Of a stretch of 64,000 nt of DNA, positions 17,001 through 24,850 are shown piece by piece; the stretch's first letter is position 1; each line of letters opens with the position of its first letter. Origin of the DNA: DATGPD01 sp031423015 (GTDB lineage: Bacteria > Planctomycetota > UBA1135 > UBA2386); the NCBI GenBank assembly GCA_031423015.1, contig JANPER010000176.1, positions 12,367 to 76,366 on the forward strand. The letters run 5' to 3'. The position numbers and the translations under genes are program-made. Below the pieces are notes generated by a model that ran no database searches, was not told the DNA's origin, and saw only the letters and a list, made by a program, of their open reading frames with translations.

Positions 17001-18590
17001 ATGAGAACACTCGCCTTCGTCTCTCTTCTTGGCTTCACCGCGGCTGTCGCTGCGCAGCCCAACATCCGCCCCGGCACCAACGTGACCAACACGCTGGGCT
17101 CACTCGGCTCACCGGCGGGTGCGCACACGGGGACCTTCCCCACCGGCCAGCAGTCTTGGGGCGTGACCACCACGTCATGCAACATCGGCACGATCAACGT
17201 CCCGTGGTTGCGCGACATGAACGTCGATCATCCGCAGATGGGCATGTGGATGTATCGCCTCTACAACGGCCGCCTGGAGCAGATCTCGCAGTTCATGGGC
17301 GTGAAGCACGGCTTCACCAGCACCAACTCGCCAGGTTGTGGCAGCTGTCCCGGCGGAGCCGGCACCTCACTGGTCATCGGCTGCACCGACACCTATGGCG
17401 CTAGCCTCAACTACAGCCATACGTACATGGCGCCGCCGAGCGAAATCGACCCATGGACCGGCGTGTGGACCTCGCGCGGCTCGCATTTTGATCGCGGCTT
17501 CCCGGTGGTGTCGCCGCCCGGAGACACCGACAACGTGCGCAGTGGCATCAACTTCGGCACCGCGCACGGCTATCGCAACCTGGTGTGGGACTCAGGGCTC
17601 AACGTGACCGGCGCGACCTTCTTCGTCAGCGCCTACTACGTCGTGATCGGTGAGCCTGACGCCAACCGCGAGAACAACTTCGCCACGCAGCAGTTCACCA
17701 CGTCATGGAACGGCTCGAACTGGACATGGAACGGGACCAGTGGTCACGACCAACGGCCAGCCATCTACCGCTACACCGGCGCGACGGTAACCCACGCCAA
17801 CAACAACAACGGCTCGGACGGCCGGTTCTACGTCGCCGTGCGCGTGACTGGCCCCAACGCCGGCATGTATCACTACGACTATGCGGTGATGAACCGCGAC
17901 AACAACCGCCAGGGTGGCGCGCTGCGCATCCCAGTGTGCACCACCGCGACCGTGTCGAACATTGCGTTCCGCGACGTCGACGAAGTGAGCGGCACGGACT
18001 GGGCCATCAGCCGCAGTCCACACGAGATCGTGTTCACCGCTCCCGCGGCCAACGCCAACAACCTCTCCTGGGGCAACATGTACAACTTCTCGTTCGACTG
18101 CGACATGGCGCCGTCGAACGGCACGGTATGCGTCGACCAGGCCCTGCCGGGCGCCGGCAACCCCGGGGTGCACGTCGTGACCTCCGTGCCGCTGAACGCG
18201 CGCAACGTGACCCTGGGCGCTGGCTGCGGCATTCCGGCCCCCGTGCTCGCCGGCACCGGTGCGGCGATCATCGGCAACAGTTCGTTCGTGGTGACCGCGA
18301 GCAACGTCGCCGCCAGCTCGACCAACATGTTCCTGTTGAGCGCTGGCGCAGTGAACCTGCCCGTTCCTCCCTGCGCGATCTACGTCGACCCGACGCTGAT
18401 CGTCGCGGTGCTGAGCGTCGCCGCCAACGGTTCCGGTGTCGCCACGCTGCCTTTGCCGGTGCCGAACAACGCGGCGCTGGACGGCGGCTCGATCGTGCTG
18501 CAGAGCGCAGAAGTCCAAGTCGGCGGCGCCTACGGCGGGTTCGCTGACCTGTCGAACGGCCTGCGCGTCAAGCTGGGCAGCTGCAACTGA
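17001..18590 (+). CDS. secreted protein of unknown function with Planctomycetota-type C-terminal beta domain
   Basis: The 529-residue product starts with a clear signal peptide (RTLAFVSLLGFTAAVAAQ) at ATG 17001. The central part is rich in Asn, Gly, Trp and Tyr (WNGSNWTWNGTSG, ANNNNGSDGRFYVAV). It has a Cys cluster (SPGCGSCPGG) and paired strands, suggesting an extracellular beta structure. The last 90 residues (MFLLSAGAVNLPVPPC ... LPLPVPN ... LSNGLRVKLG) form a domain that recurs at the C-terminus of other secreted proteins here. I do not recognise a catalytic family. A good terminator follows. Confidence 0.78.
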   Translation: MRTLAFVSLLGFTAAVAAQPNIRPGTNVTNTLGSLGSPAGAHTGTFPTGQQSWGVTTTSCNIGTINVPWLRDMNVDHPQMGMWMYRLYNGRLEQISQFMGVKHGFTSTNSPGCGSCPGGAGTSLVIGCTDTYGASLNYSHTYMAPPSEIDPWTGVWTSRGSHFDRGFPVVSPPGDTDNVRSGINFGTAHGYRNLVWDSGLNVTGATFFVSAYYVVIGEPDANRENNFATQQFTTSWNGSNWTWNGTSGHDQRPAIYRYTGATVTHANNNNGSDGRFYVAVRVTGPNAGMYHYDYAVMNRDNNRQGGALRIPVCTTATVSNIAFRDVDEVSGTDWAISRSPHEIVFTAPAANANNLSWGNMYNFSFDCDMAPSNGTVCVDQALPGAGNPGVHVVTSVPLNARNVTLGAGCGIPAPVLAGTGAAIIGNSSFVVTASNVAASSTNMFLLSAGAVNLPVPPCAIYVDPTLIVAVLSVAANGSGVATLPLPVPNNAALDGGSIVLQSAEVQVGGAYGGFADLSNGLRVKLGSCN

Positions 18591-18630
18591 GCGGCTAGGC
18601 TGAAAGTGGCCGCGCTCGCGCGCGGCGATC

Positions 18631-18660
18631 ACAGGGCGGTGCTTTGCACCGCCCTGTTTC
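18631..18660 (+). terminator. rho-independent terminator
   Basis: Perfect 11-bp arms ACAGGGCGGTG (18631-18641) and CACCGCCCTGT (18647-18657) with loop CTTTG are followed by TTCATTCAT. It lies 41 nt after the stop of the secreted-protein gene. Confidence 0.8.
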
Positions 18661-18691
18661 ATTCATACCCCGTGCGTCGAGGGGACGCGGT

Positions 18692-19063
18692 TCAGTCCGG
18701 GGACGCACGGCGACGGTTCCGCCCCATGCCAAACCACAAGCCAGCCGCGCCCACCAAGGCGTAGGTGAGCTTCGACTTGTTGCTCAGGCTGGCGATGTGC
18801 GTCACGAAGTAGGCGAGCGACTCATCGGAGCGGAATGGGTAGTGATGCCACTCGACGAACATGGTCACGAGCACCGCCAGGATGCCGATCACGACGCCCC
18901 ACATCAGTCGGCGGCCGGGCGCCGCGAGCCCGGCGCCGATGGCAAGGCAAGCGCCCACGATCGCCAGCGCGCGCACTTCCTGCGCTTCCGCCAAGAGGAA
19001 CGCACCGTAGCCAATCGCGCCGCCGACAGCCGCGCCCAAGAGTCGTCGCATGGGATCTGACAC
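18692..19063 (-). CDS. small multi-pass membrane protein
   Basis: The product of up to 123 residues has four hydrophobic segments: LLGAAVGGAIGYGAFLLAEA, ALAIVGACLAIGAGLAAP, LMWGVVIGILAVLVTMFVEW and KLTYALVGAAGLWFGMG. It ends in a basic Arg-rich tail (GRNRRRASPD). ATG 19051 is an alternative start four codons in. I do not recognise the family. It stands alone between convergent and same-strand neighbours. Confidence 0.6.
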   Translation of the reverse strand: MSDPMRRLLGAAVGGAIGYGAFLLAEAQEVRALAIVGACLAIGAGLAAPGRRLMWGVVIGILAVLVTMFVEWHHYPFRSDESLAYFVTHIASLSNKSKLTYALVGAAGLWFGMGRNRRRASPD

Positions 19064-19123
19064 GACGAAAAGTCTACGCTGCGCACGCCCCGAACCCGAG
19101 CCTCGAGCGGCGCGACTCGCGTC

Positions 19124-20275
19124 TCACTCGCCGGCGTGCGCCGCCCTTAGGATCGCGCCGTACTCCGCCTCCCCCATCGGCCGCGGGTTGCTGGCGTTCG
19201 ACCCGTTCGTCACCGCCGTGCGGGCGATGCGCGCGTGATCACCAGGCGCGATGCCGAGGCTGGCAAACGACGGGATAGACACCGCCCGGAGCAAGCCGCG
19301 CAGCGACGCGAGGAAGCGGCCAGCGCGCTCGGCGACCGCGCCGCCGGCCTCCGGATCCTCCGGATGCAGGAGCGCGTCGAGTTGCGCCAGGCGGTCGGCC
19401 ACCGCCGCGCCGTGCGCCGCCAACGTCGGCACCAGCAAGACCGCATTGGCGAGGCCATGCGGCACATCGTAGAACCCGCCGAGGGTCTCCGACAGGCAGT
19501 GCACCGCGCCGACGTCGGCGTTGCCGAACGCGAGACCAGCCAGTGTCGACGCGCGCATGATCGCTTCGCGCGCCTCGGCATCGCCGCGCAGGTTCTGGCT
19601 CGCGCGCGGGAGGAACGCAAACGCCAGCGCGATCGCCTTCTCGGCCAAGGCATCGCTCACCGGGTTGCGCGGCAAGCCCGTCGTCGCCTCGAGCGCGTGC
19701 GTGAGCGCGTCGACGGCGGTCGCGGCCAGGACGCCTTGCGGCAACGACGCGATCAGGTCAGCGTCGACGACGGCAGCGTCAGGGAACATGAGGTCACCCT
19801 TGATACTCACCTTGGTCTTGGTCGCCGGATCGGTGAGCACCGACACCCAGGTGACCTCCGAGCCGGTGCCACACGTGGTCGGGATGGCGATGCAGCGCAG
19901 CGGCCGCTGCGCGAATTTGTTGCGCCCGACATAGTCGAGCGCGCGGCCGCCGTTGGTCGCCAGCATCGCCGCCGCCTTGGCGGCATCGAGCACGCTGCCA
20001 CCCCCCAGGCCAATCACCCCGTCGAACCCCCGCGCCCTTGCCCCCAGCGCCTCGGCCGTTTGCAGGCGCGGATTGGCCTCGACCTCGGTCGCCACCTCGA
20101 CCGCCACGCCCCGGGCGGCCAGACTGGCCGCTACCTTGGCCGGTGCGCCGGTGTTGCTCACCCCCACGTCGGTGACCAACAAGACCCGGCGGAGCCCATG
20201 CTCCGACACCAACACGGGAAGAGTCGAAAGAACGCCCGGGGCAAGGAGCAGTCGGGTCGGGGCGCGGAACGGCAT
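19124..20275 (-). CDS. iron-containing alcohol dehydrogenase
   Basis: The 383-residue product (from ATG 20275) is a group III, Fe-ADH family NAD(P)-dependent oxidoreductase. The nucleotide-binding region has VIGLGGGSVLDAAKAAAML. Metal-ligand segments are AAVVDADL (Asp), VDALTHALE (His), and GAVHCLSETLGGFYDVPHGLANA (two His). The signature IPTTCGTGSEVTWVSVL is present. The substrate cannot be read from sequence. The frame extends to 20317, but the extra residues do not match the family. It is divergent from the redoxin operon, sharing a roughly 110-nt promoter region. Confidence 0.92.
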   Translation of the reverse strand: MPFRAPTRLLLAPGVLSTLPVLVSEHGLRRVLLVTDVGVSNTGAPAKVAASLAARGVAVEVATEVEANPRLQTAEALGARARGFDGVIGLGGGSVLDAAKAAAMLATNGGRALDYVGRNKFAQRPLRCIAIPTTCGTGSEVTWVSVLTDPATKTKVSIKGDLMFPDAAVVDADLIASLPQGVLAATAVDALTHALEATTGLPRNPVSDALAEKAIALAFAFLPRASQNLRGDAEAREAIMRASTLAGLAFGNADVGAVHCLSETLGGFYDVPHGLANAVLLVPTLAAHGAAVADRLAQLDALLHPEDPEAGGAVAERAGRFLASLRGLLRAVSIPSFASLGIAPGDHARIARTAVTNGSNASNPRPMGEAEYGAILRAAHAGE

Positions 20276-20384
20276 GGCCGGGCGCAATTGTGGAGACCCC
20301 ATCGCAGGCCCCGCCAAGAAATCACGGCCCGAGACCCTAGTCTTCTTCGTAACTGCGACTGCAAGTTTTCTCTACGGAGGTCTC

Positions 20385-21173
20385 ATGACTCAACCACTCT
20401 CCCTGGCCGTCTCCCTGGCCGTGCTGTTGGCGCTCGTTGCGCCGCTCACCGCCCAAGAAGCTACCGCGCCGGCCAAGCCGGCCGCGCCCGCGCAAGACAC
20501 GGGCACCGACAAGAAGGCCGCGCCAGCGGCACTGACGGTCGGCACTGCTCTCCCCGCCGATCTCAAGCTGCTCGACGCCGACGGCAAGGAGTTCGCGTTC
20601 AAGGACCACCAGGGCAAGGTGGTCATGGTCCATTTCTGGTCGTTCACCTGCCCGACGGAGAAGGTCGCCGAGCCGAAGCTCAACCAGTTGGCGACCGATT
20701 TCAAGGGCAAGGACGTCGTGATGGTGGCGATCAACGCCAACCAGAACGAGATCGGCGCGCCGCCTGAGGCCGCCGCATTCAGCGCCAAGGAAGACAAGGA
20801 CCGGCCGTACCACGGCTTCCGCAAGCACGTCGCCAAGGTGAACCACAAGGTGCTGTTCGATCACACGGGCGATGTCGGGCGTTTGTTCGGCGCCAAGACC
20901 ACGCCGCACTGCTTCGTGATCGATCAGAAGGGCGTGCTCGCCTACGCCGGCGGCCTTGACAACGACGGCAAGTCAGACGAGGTGCCCGCCGAGAACCAGT
21001 ACGTGCGCCTCGCAATCAACGCGCTGCTCGCCGGCAAGCCGGTCGAGACCAGCACGTCGAAGCCCTATGGTTGAAACGTCAAGCTCGGCGCGCCCCGTGT
21101 GGGCGGCCAAGACAACGACGGCAAGAAGAAGGACAAGAACAGCGGCAAGAACAAGGGAGACGGTCGGCCGTGA
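20385..21173 (+). CDS. redoxin (thioredoxin-fold) with predicted selenocysteine at UGA 21072-21074
   Basis: A GGAGG (20376-20380) precedes ATG 20385. A signal peptide (AVSLAVLLALVAPLTAQ) leads to an Ala/Pro-rich linker and a redoxin domain with VVMVHFWSFTCPTEK; Cys89 is in the CPTE position of peroxiredoxin-like proteins. The conventional frame stops at TGA 21072 after KPYG, giving 229 residues. Relatives I know continue with G-C-(S/T/N)-(I/V)-K at this point, and the same frame here continues NVKLGAP plus a Lys-rich tail to TGA 21171-21173. That stop overlaps the next gene's GTG by 4 nt. A hairpin with loop CGUGU starts 12 nt after the UGA. I infer Sec230 and a 262-residue extracytoplasmic thiol/selenol enzyme. 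Without Sec insertion the product is the 229-residue form. Confidence 0.78.
21087..21108 (+). promoter_or_regulatory. predicted bacterial SECIS element of the redoxin gene
   Basis: In RNA, GGC (21087-21089) and CGCCC (21091-21095) pair with GGGCG (21101-21105) and GCC (21106-21108). This gives 8 bp with one bulged G and apical loop CGUGU (21096-21100). The loop has G at its second position and begins 21 nt after the UGA, within the 16-37 nt known for bacterial SECIS elements. Confidence 0.6.
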
Positions 21174-21697
21174 GACCCCTGGCCAACTCCCTTGGCCTAT
21201 GCGCTTTGATTGCTCTCGCTGCGTGTAGCAGCGAGAGCAAGCCTGCGCCTGCGGCGCCGGAGCCGCGCGTCGTCGACATGGCTCAACTCGACGCGGCGGT
21301 AAGACAGAACCTGGGTCGCGGCACGCTGGTGAACGTGTGGGCGACTTGGTGAGTACCGTGCGTAGCTGAGCTACCCCACCTCGTGCAGGTGGCCCAAGAG
21401 TTCGAGGCCCAGGGCGGCCGCGTTCTCAGCATCTCGCAAGACTTGTTCATCCCCGACGCCACCGAGGCAACGGCCGTCGCTGCGGTGAAGAAGATGAGCG
21501 CCAAACTGGGCATCCGCTTCCCGGTGTTCATCTTGAACGACAAGACGTTGGACGCGGTGAATGCGCGCTTCAACCTGCCGGGTCCGATCCCGTGCACGAT
21601 CGCGCTCGACGCCGACGGCAAGGAAGTGGATCGCGACGAGGGCGACGCCGACCTCGAACGCTTCCGCGCGATGATGCGCAAGGCGCTCGGCAAGTAG
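21170..21697 (+). CDS. TlpA-like thioredoxin-fold lipoprotein with predicted selenocysteine (U-x-x-C)
   Basis: GTG 21170 follows GGGAG (21155-21159) and overlaps the redoxin stop. The N-terminus is a lipoprotein signal with lipobox ALAAC. The thioredoxin-like domain follows: GTLVNVWATW, then TGA (21350-21352), then VPCVAELPHL. TlpA-family proteins have Cys at the TGA position (W-x-x-W-C-x-x-C). The frame continues intact for 115 codons with normal family features (FPVFILNDKTLDAVNARFNLPGPIPCTIALDADGKEV) and ends with TAG. Full length is 175 residues with Sec61 and Cys64 as the redox pair. Conventional calling would give two useless pieces. I infer a membrane-anchored thiol-disulfide or peroxide-reducing selenoprotein that works with the upstream redoxin. 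A sequencing error or decay is the alternative. Confidence 0.78.
21362..21392 (+). promoter_or_regulatory. predicted bacterial SECIS region of the TlpA-like gene
   Basis: Two consecutive hairpins follow the UGA: GUAGC-UGA-GCUAC (21362-21374) and CCACCU-CGUGC-AGGUGG (21376-21392). The second has a 6-bp stem and loop CGUGC starting 29 nt after the UGA, with G at loop position 2. Its loop shares CGUG with the hairpin in the redoxin gene. The first loop begins only about 14 nt from the UGA and fits less well. Confidence 0.55.
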
Positions 21698-21704
21698 CGC
21701 GCGA

Positions 21705-22550
21705 TCACCGGCGCGCGGCCAGCGCGGCGACGCGCTCGATCGTGGCCGGCGTTGGTTGGTCGCGGATGATCTGCACGTGCGCACCAACCGGCGCCCACAC
21801 GCGCGGCTCGGTCGACACGAACAGCGCCAGCGTCGGCACTCGTAGCGCGGCCGCCAAGTGAGTGGGCCCCGAGTCGTGGCCGACGTAGGCGCGCGCGGCG
21901 GCGACCATGGCGGCGAGTGCCGCGACGTCAGAAGGCCTGCTCACCTCGACGCCTGACGGCCAGCCCGTCGCTTCGCCACGTTCGATCTCGGCGGGACCGA
22001 GCACCAAGCGTACCCGCACGACGGCGGCAAGCGCTGTCGCCAACGCCCGCAACGCGGCTCTCGGCCAGCACTTGGTCCGCGCGCCGCTGCCCGCGTGCAA
22101 GATCACAGGCGCGTCGGGCGATGGCGTGGCGCGCGCGTCAACCAACGCGACCTCGTCGCAGCCTGACAACCCGGCGCGCACCAGCAGCTGCGCCGCCGCA
22201 GGCTCGGTCGACGCGCTGCGCAACACCGGGTCGAACACATCGACGCGGCGGTCCCCATCGGCCAGCTCCGCCAAGGCTGCATCGTCGCCGACGATCCAGT
22301 CGAACGCCGCAAGGCGCCCGCGCGCGCGCAACCGCGCCTCCCCGCCCGCCCGCAACCCCCACAGACCCAAGTCCTCCGACGAGCGCGCGACCTCGACCAC
22401 GCCGTAGCGGGTGAGCAGGCCGGCAAACTCGGCGACGCCAGCGAACGTGAGCGCCGCCGCGGGCGCGCGCATTCGCATCGCGCGCAACACCGGGATCATC
22501 AGCAGCGTGTCACCGAGACCGCCGCGGCGCACGCAGAGCAGATTGCGCAT
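21705..22550 (-). CDS. glycosyltransferase family 9 (heptosyltransferase-like)
   Basis: From ATG 22550 the product is 281 residues, shorter than typical GT9 enzymes (about 330-350). It has the N-terminal RRGGLGDTLLMIPVLRAM motif, the central VILHAGSGARTKCWP and the C-terminal nucleotide-sugar site YVGHDSGPTHLAAALRVPTLALF. GT9 enzymes transfer heptose or related sugars during lipopolysaccharide-core or other surface glycan synthesis. The acceptor here is unknown. It converges on the selenoprotein gene with only 7 nt between the stops, and no other glycan gene is adjacent. Confidence 0.85.
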   Translation of the reverse strand: MRNLLCVRRGGLGDTLLMIPVLRAMRMRAPAAALTFAGVAEFAGLLTRYGVVEVARSSEDLGLWGLRAGGEARLRARGRLAAFDWIVGDDAALAELADGDRRVDVFDPVLRSASTEPAAAQLLVRAGLSGCDEVALVDARATPSPDAPVILHAGSGARTKCWPRAALRALATALAAVVRVRLVLGPAEIERGEATGWPSGVEVSRPSDVAALAAMVAAARAYVGHDSGPTHLAAALRVPTLALFVSTEPRVWAPVGAHVQIIRDQPTPATIERVAALAARR

Positions 22551-22632
22551 GTCGCCATTGAAGTCTCTCACCGCCCGGAAAACTGCGACCTACGACAGGA
22601 ACAGTCAGTCAGCCGCCGGCTACCCTTACCGC

Positions 22633-23880
22633 ATGCTCGCGCCCTTCCCCATCGACCGCGTTCGGGCTCGTTTTCCGGGCCTCGCCCGCACGGTGCACGG
22701 CACGCCCGCGGTGTTTCTCGATGGCCCGGCTGGCAGCCAAGTACCGCAGAGCGTGATCGACGCGGTCGCCGAGACGCTCACGCACCGGAACGCCAACACC
22801 GGCGGCAGTTTCGTCACCTCACGCGAAGTCGAGGTCATGCTGCGAGAAGCGCGGGCGGCGGCGGCGGACTTCATCGGCGCCGCCGACCCCGACGAGATCG
22901 TGTTCGGACCGAACATGACGACGCTCACGTTCCAGTTGAGCCGCGCGCTGAGCCAGACGTGGAAACCGGGCGACGAGATCGTGATCACGCGCCTCGATCA
23001 CGACGCCAACGTCACGCCGTGGACCTCTGCGGCGACGAGCGCTGGCGCCACCGTGCGCTTCGTCGAGCTGACCCCGAGCGGCAACCTCGACCCCGAGTCA
23101 CTCCGCCGCGTCTGCACCGCGCGCACGCGCTTGCTGGCCTTCACCGCGGCCTCGAACCTGATCGGCACGCTACCCGAGGTGCGCGCCATCGTGGCGCAGG
23201 CGCGCGCCGTCGGCGCGCTGACCTTCGTCGACGCCGTGCACTACGCCGCGCACCGACGCATCGACGTCGCCGCCTGGGGCTGCGACCTGCTGGCGTGCTC
23301 GGTCTACAAGTTCTTCGGCCCACACGTCGGCATCCTGTGGGGCCGCAGCAAGCTCCTGTCAGATCTGAGAGCCGAGAAGGTGCGGCCGGCGAAGGACGCG
23401 CTGCCCTATCGCTGGATGCAGGGCACCCCCAACCACGAGGGCATCGCCGGTGCGCGCGCCGCCATCGAGTACCTCGCCGCACTCGGCCGCGAAGTCGCGG
23501 GCGCAACCCTCGCGCGCGGAGCCGCGTTGACCGCGGCGTTCGACGCCATCGTCGCGCACGAGACGAGCCTCGGCGCACGCCTGCTGCAGGGCCTTGCCAA
23601 CTTCAGCAAGGTGCGCGTGGTCGGCGACACCGATCCCGCGCGCGCCGGCACCCGCGCACCGACGGTGTCGTTCACGCACCAAGATCTCAAACCACGCGAG
23701 ATCAGCGCGCTGCTCGGCGAGCATGGCATCTTCACCTGGGCCGGCCACGCGTACGCCCTGGAGCTGAGCCGTGCGCTGCACCTCGAGCCGGACGGCGTCG
23801 TGCGCGTCGGGTGCCTGCACTACAACACCGCCGCCGAGGTCGATCGCCTGCTCGCGGCGCTTGGTCAGATCGGGCGCTGA
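22633..23880 (+). CDS. class V aminotransferase, cysteine-desulfurase-like
   Basis: The 415-residue PLP enzyme has FLDGPAGSQVPQSVIDAV at the N-terminus and IVFGPNMTTLTFQLSRAL. It also has RLDHDANVTPW, where the His stacks on PLP, FVDAVHYAAHRRIDV with the PLP Asp, and CSVYKFFGPHVGILWG with the Schiff-base Lys. RMQ-type C-terminal features (YRWMQGTPNHEGIAG) place it in the cysteine-desulfurase-like subfamily annotated from genomes as NifS-related. Near the expected mobile-loop Cys position I see no clear catalytic Cys, so desulfurase activity is unproven. ATG 22633 fits the family start; the upstream frame is shadow of the GT9 gene. Confidence 0.88.
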   Translation: MLAPFPIDRVRARFPGLARTVHGTPAVFLDGPAGSQVPQSVIDAVAETLTHRNANTGGSFVTSREVEVMLREARAAAADFIGAADPDEIVFGPNMTTLTFQLSRALSQTWKPGDEIVITRLDHDANVTPWTSAATSAGATVRFVELTPSGNLDPESLRRVCTARTRLLAFTAASNLIGTLPEVRAIVAQARAVGALTFVDAVHYAAHRRIDVAAWGCDLLACSVYKFFGPHVGILWGRSKLLSDLRAEKVRPAKDALPYRWMQGTPNHEGIAGARAAIEYLAALGREVAGATLARGAALTAAFDAIVAHETSLGARLLQGLANFSKVRVVGDTDPARAGTRAPTVSFTHQDLKPREISALLGEHGIFTWAGHAYALELSRALHLEPDGVVRVGCLHYNTAAEVDRLLAALGQIGR

Positions 23881-24067
23881 CTCGCCAACGACAGACCGGC
23901 TCTGCCCGCCGGTGAGCCATGTATTGGCGCCGGGACTGCTCCAAGTTCGACAGGCGCGGGTGCGCACCCGCGACCGGAATCGCCGGCGCGACCCTGGTTC
24001 GGGTCCGCGCGCTTTTCGTCACGCCAGCCAGTCCTGCACGTCTCGCAGCAGCCGTGATCCAACTGTG

Positions 24068-24511
24068 TCAGGCGCGGCGCGGATACATCAAGACCGGGAC
24101 CGGCGAGTGGCGCAGCACGTGCTCCGCAACGCTACCCAAGACCAACCGCCGGAAGCCGGTGCGGCCGTGCGTCGACATCGCGATCAGGTCCATTCCCTTC
24201 TCCTCGGCGTAGGAGCAGATGGCGGCGGCGACGTCCTGCGCGCTGATGACGTCGACCGCGACTTCGAGTCCGGTGAGCTTCTTGGCCAGCTCGCCTAGGG
24301 TCGCCCGCGCTTTCTTGACCTCGTTCGCGAGCTCGGCCGGCCGCACGACCGGGGCGTGTGGCCCGCCCGGTGGCGCCACGGCAATCACCGGCACCACATG
24401 CAGGAGGGTCACCGCAAAGGCGCGGCCCTGGGCCACTTCGCGCACGCCGTCGAGCGCCCGCAGCGCTTCGTCGGACAGATCGGTCGTCAGCAGTAGCTTC
24501 TTGGTAGGCAT
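24068..24511 (-). CDS. universal stress protein (UspA family)
   Basis: The 147-residue product from ATG 24511 begins PTKKLLLTTDLSDEALRALDG, with the Asp that contacts ATP. It ends with AMSTHGRTGFRRLVLGSVAEHVLRHSPVPVLMYP. This contains the G-2x-G-9x-G-(S/T) ATP-binding signature, so it belongs to the nucleotide-binding class. Such proteins accumulate under stress; the exact role is not predictable. The frame continues upstream to 24724 but without family similarity. Confidence 0.92.
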   Translation of the reverse strand: MPTKKLLLTTDLSDEALRALDGVREVAQGRAFAVTLLHVVPVIAVAPPGGPHAPVVRPAELANEVKKARATLGELAKKLTGLEVAVDVISAQDVAAAICSYAEEKGMDLIAMSTHGRTGFRRLVLGSVAEHVLRHSPVPVLMYPRRA

Positions 24512-24534
24512 GGCACGACTCGAACGCCCGTCGC

Positions 24535-24756
24535 TCAGTCCGGTTTGCACCTGCGCACCAAGTATCGAGAGTCGTCGACGCAACCCGCGCCGAGCGCGAC
24601 CTCGATCCGCATGACGCGTTCCGGCGCAAGCCACGTGCCGCGCTCGAGACGCACTCGATCGTCTGCCGTGTAGGCGTGCGCGTTGAGCTGCGCGCGTGGC
24701 CCGCCGGCCAACGCGACGCACCAAACCAGGATCGAAAGGGAGGCGGGATTCATCAT
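24535..24756 (-). CDS. small secreted protein, doubtful
   Basis: A 73-residue frame begins MMNPASLSILVWCVALAGGPRAQ, a plausible signal peptide. It continues with a charged segment containing two Cys (GAGCVDDSRYLVRRC). It lies 23 nt upstream of the universal stress gene on the same strand. It has no recognised family. The evidence is the signal peptide alone. Confidence 0.35.
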   Translation of the reverse strand: MMNPASLSILVWCVALAGGPRAQLNAHAYTADDRVRLERGTWLAPERVMRIEVALGAGCVDDSRYLVRRCKPD

Positions 24757-24850
24757 CGGTGTCGGCTCGGATCGGAAGACAGAGACGGACAGACGCCGTG
24801 TTCGATCGCTAGCCCGGCCAGCCTTGGCTGGCCTCCGTGCCGCAGTCGGC

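Noticed and set aside
21072..21352. UGA read as tryptophan (alternative genetic code)
   Set aside because: UGA is the normal stop of many genes here, including overlapping ATGA/GTGA junctions in argG, argH and def. Both unusual UGAs replace Cys, not Trp.
22633..23880. Selenocysteine lyase or SelA-linked function for the class V aminotransferase near the selenoprotein pair
   Set aside because: It is separated by an oppositely oriented gene and no diagnostic residue was seen; proximity alone is not enough.
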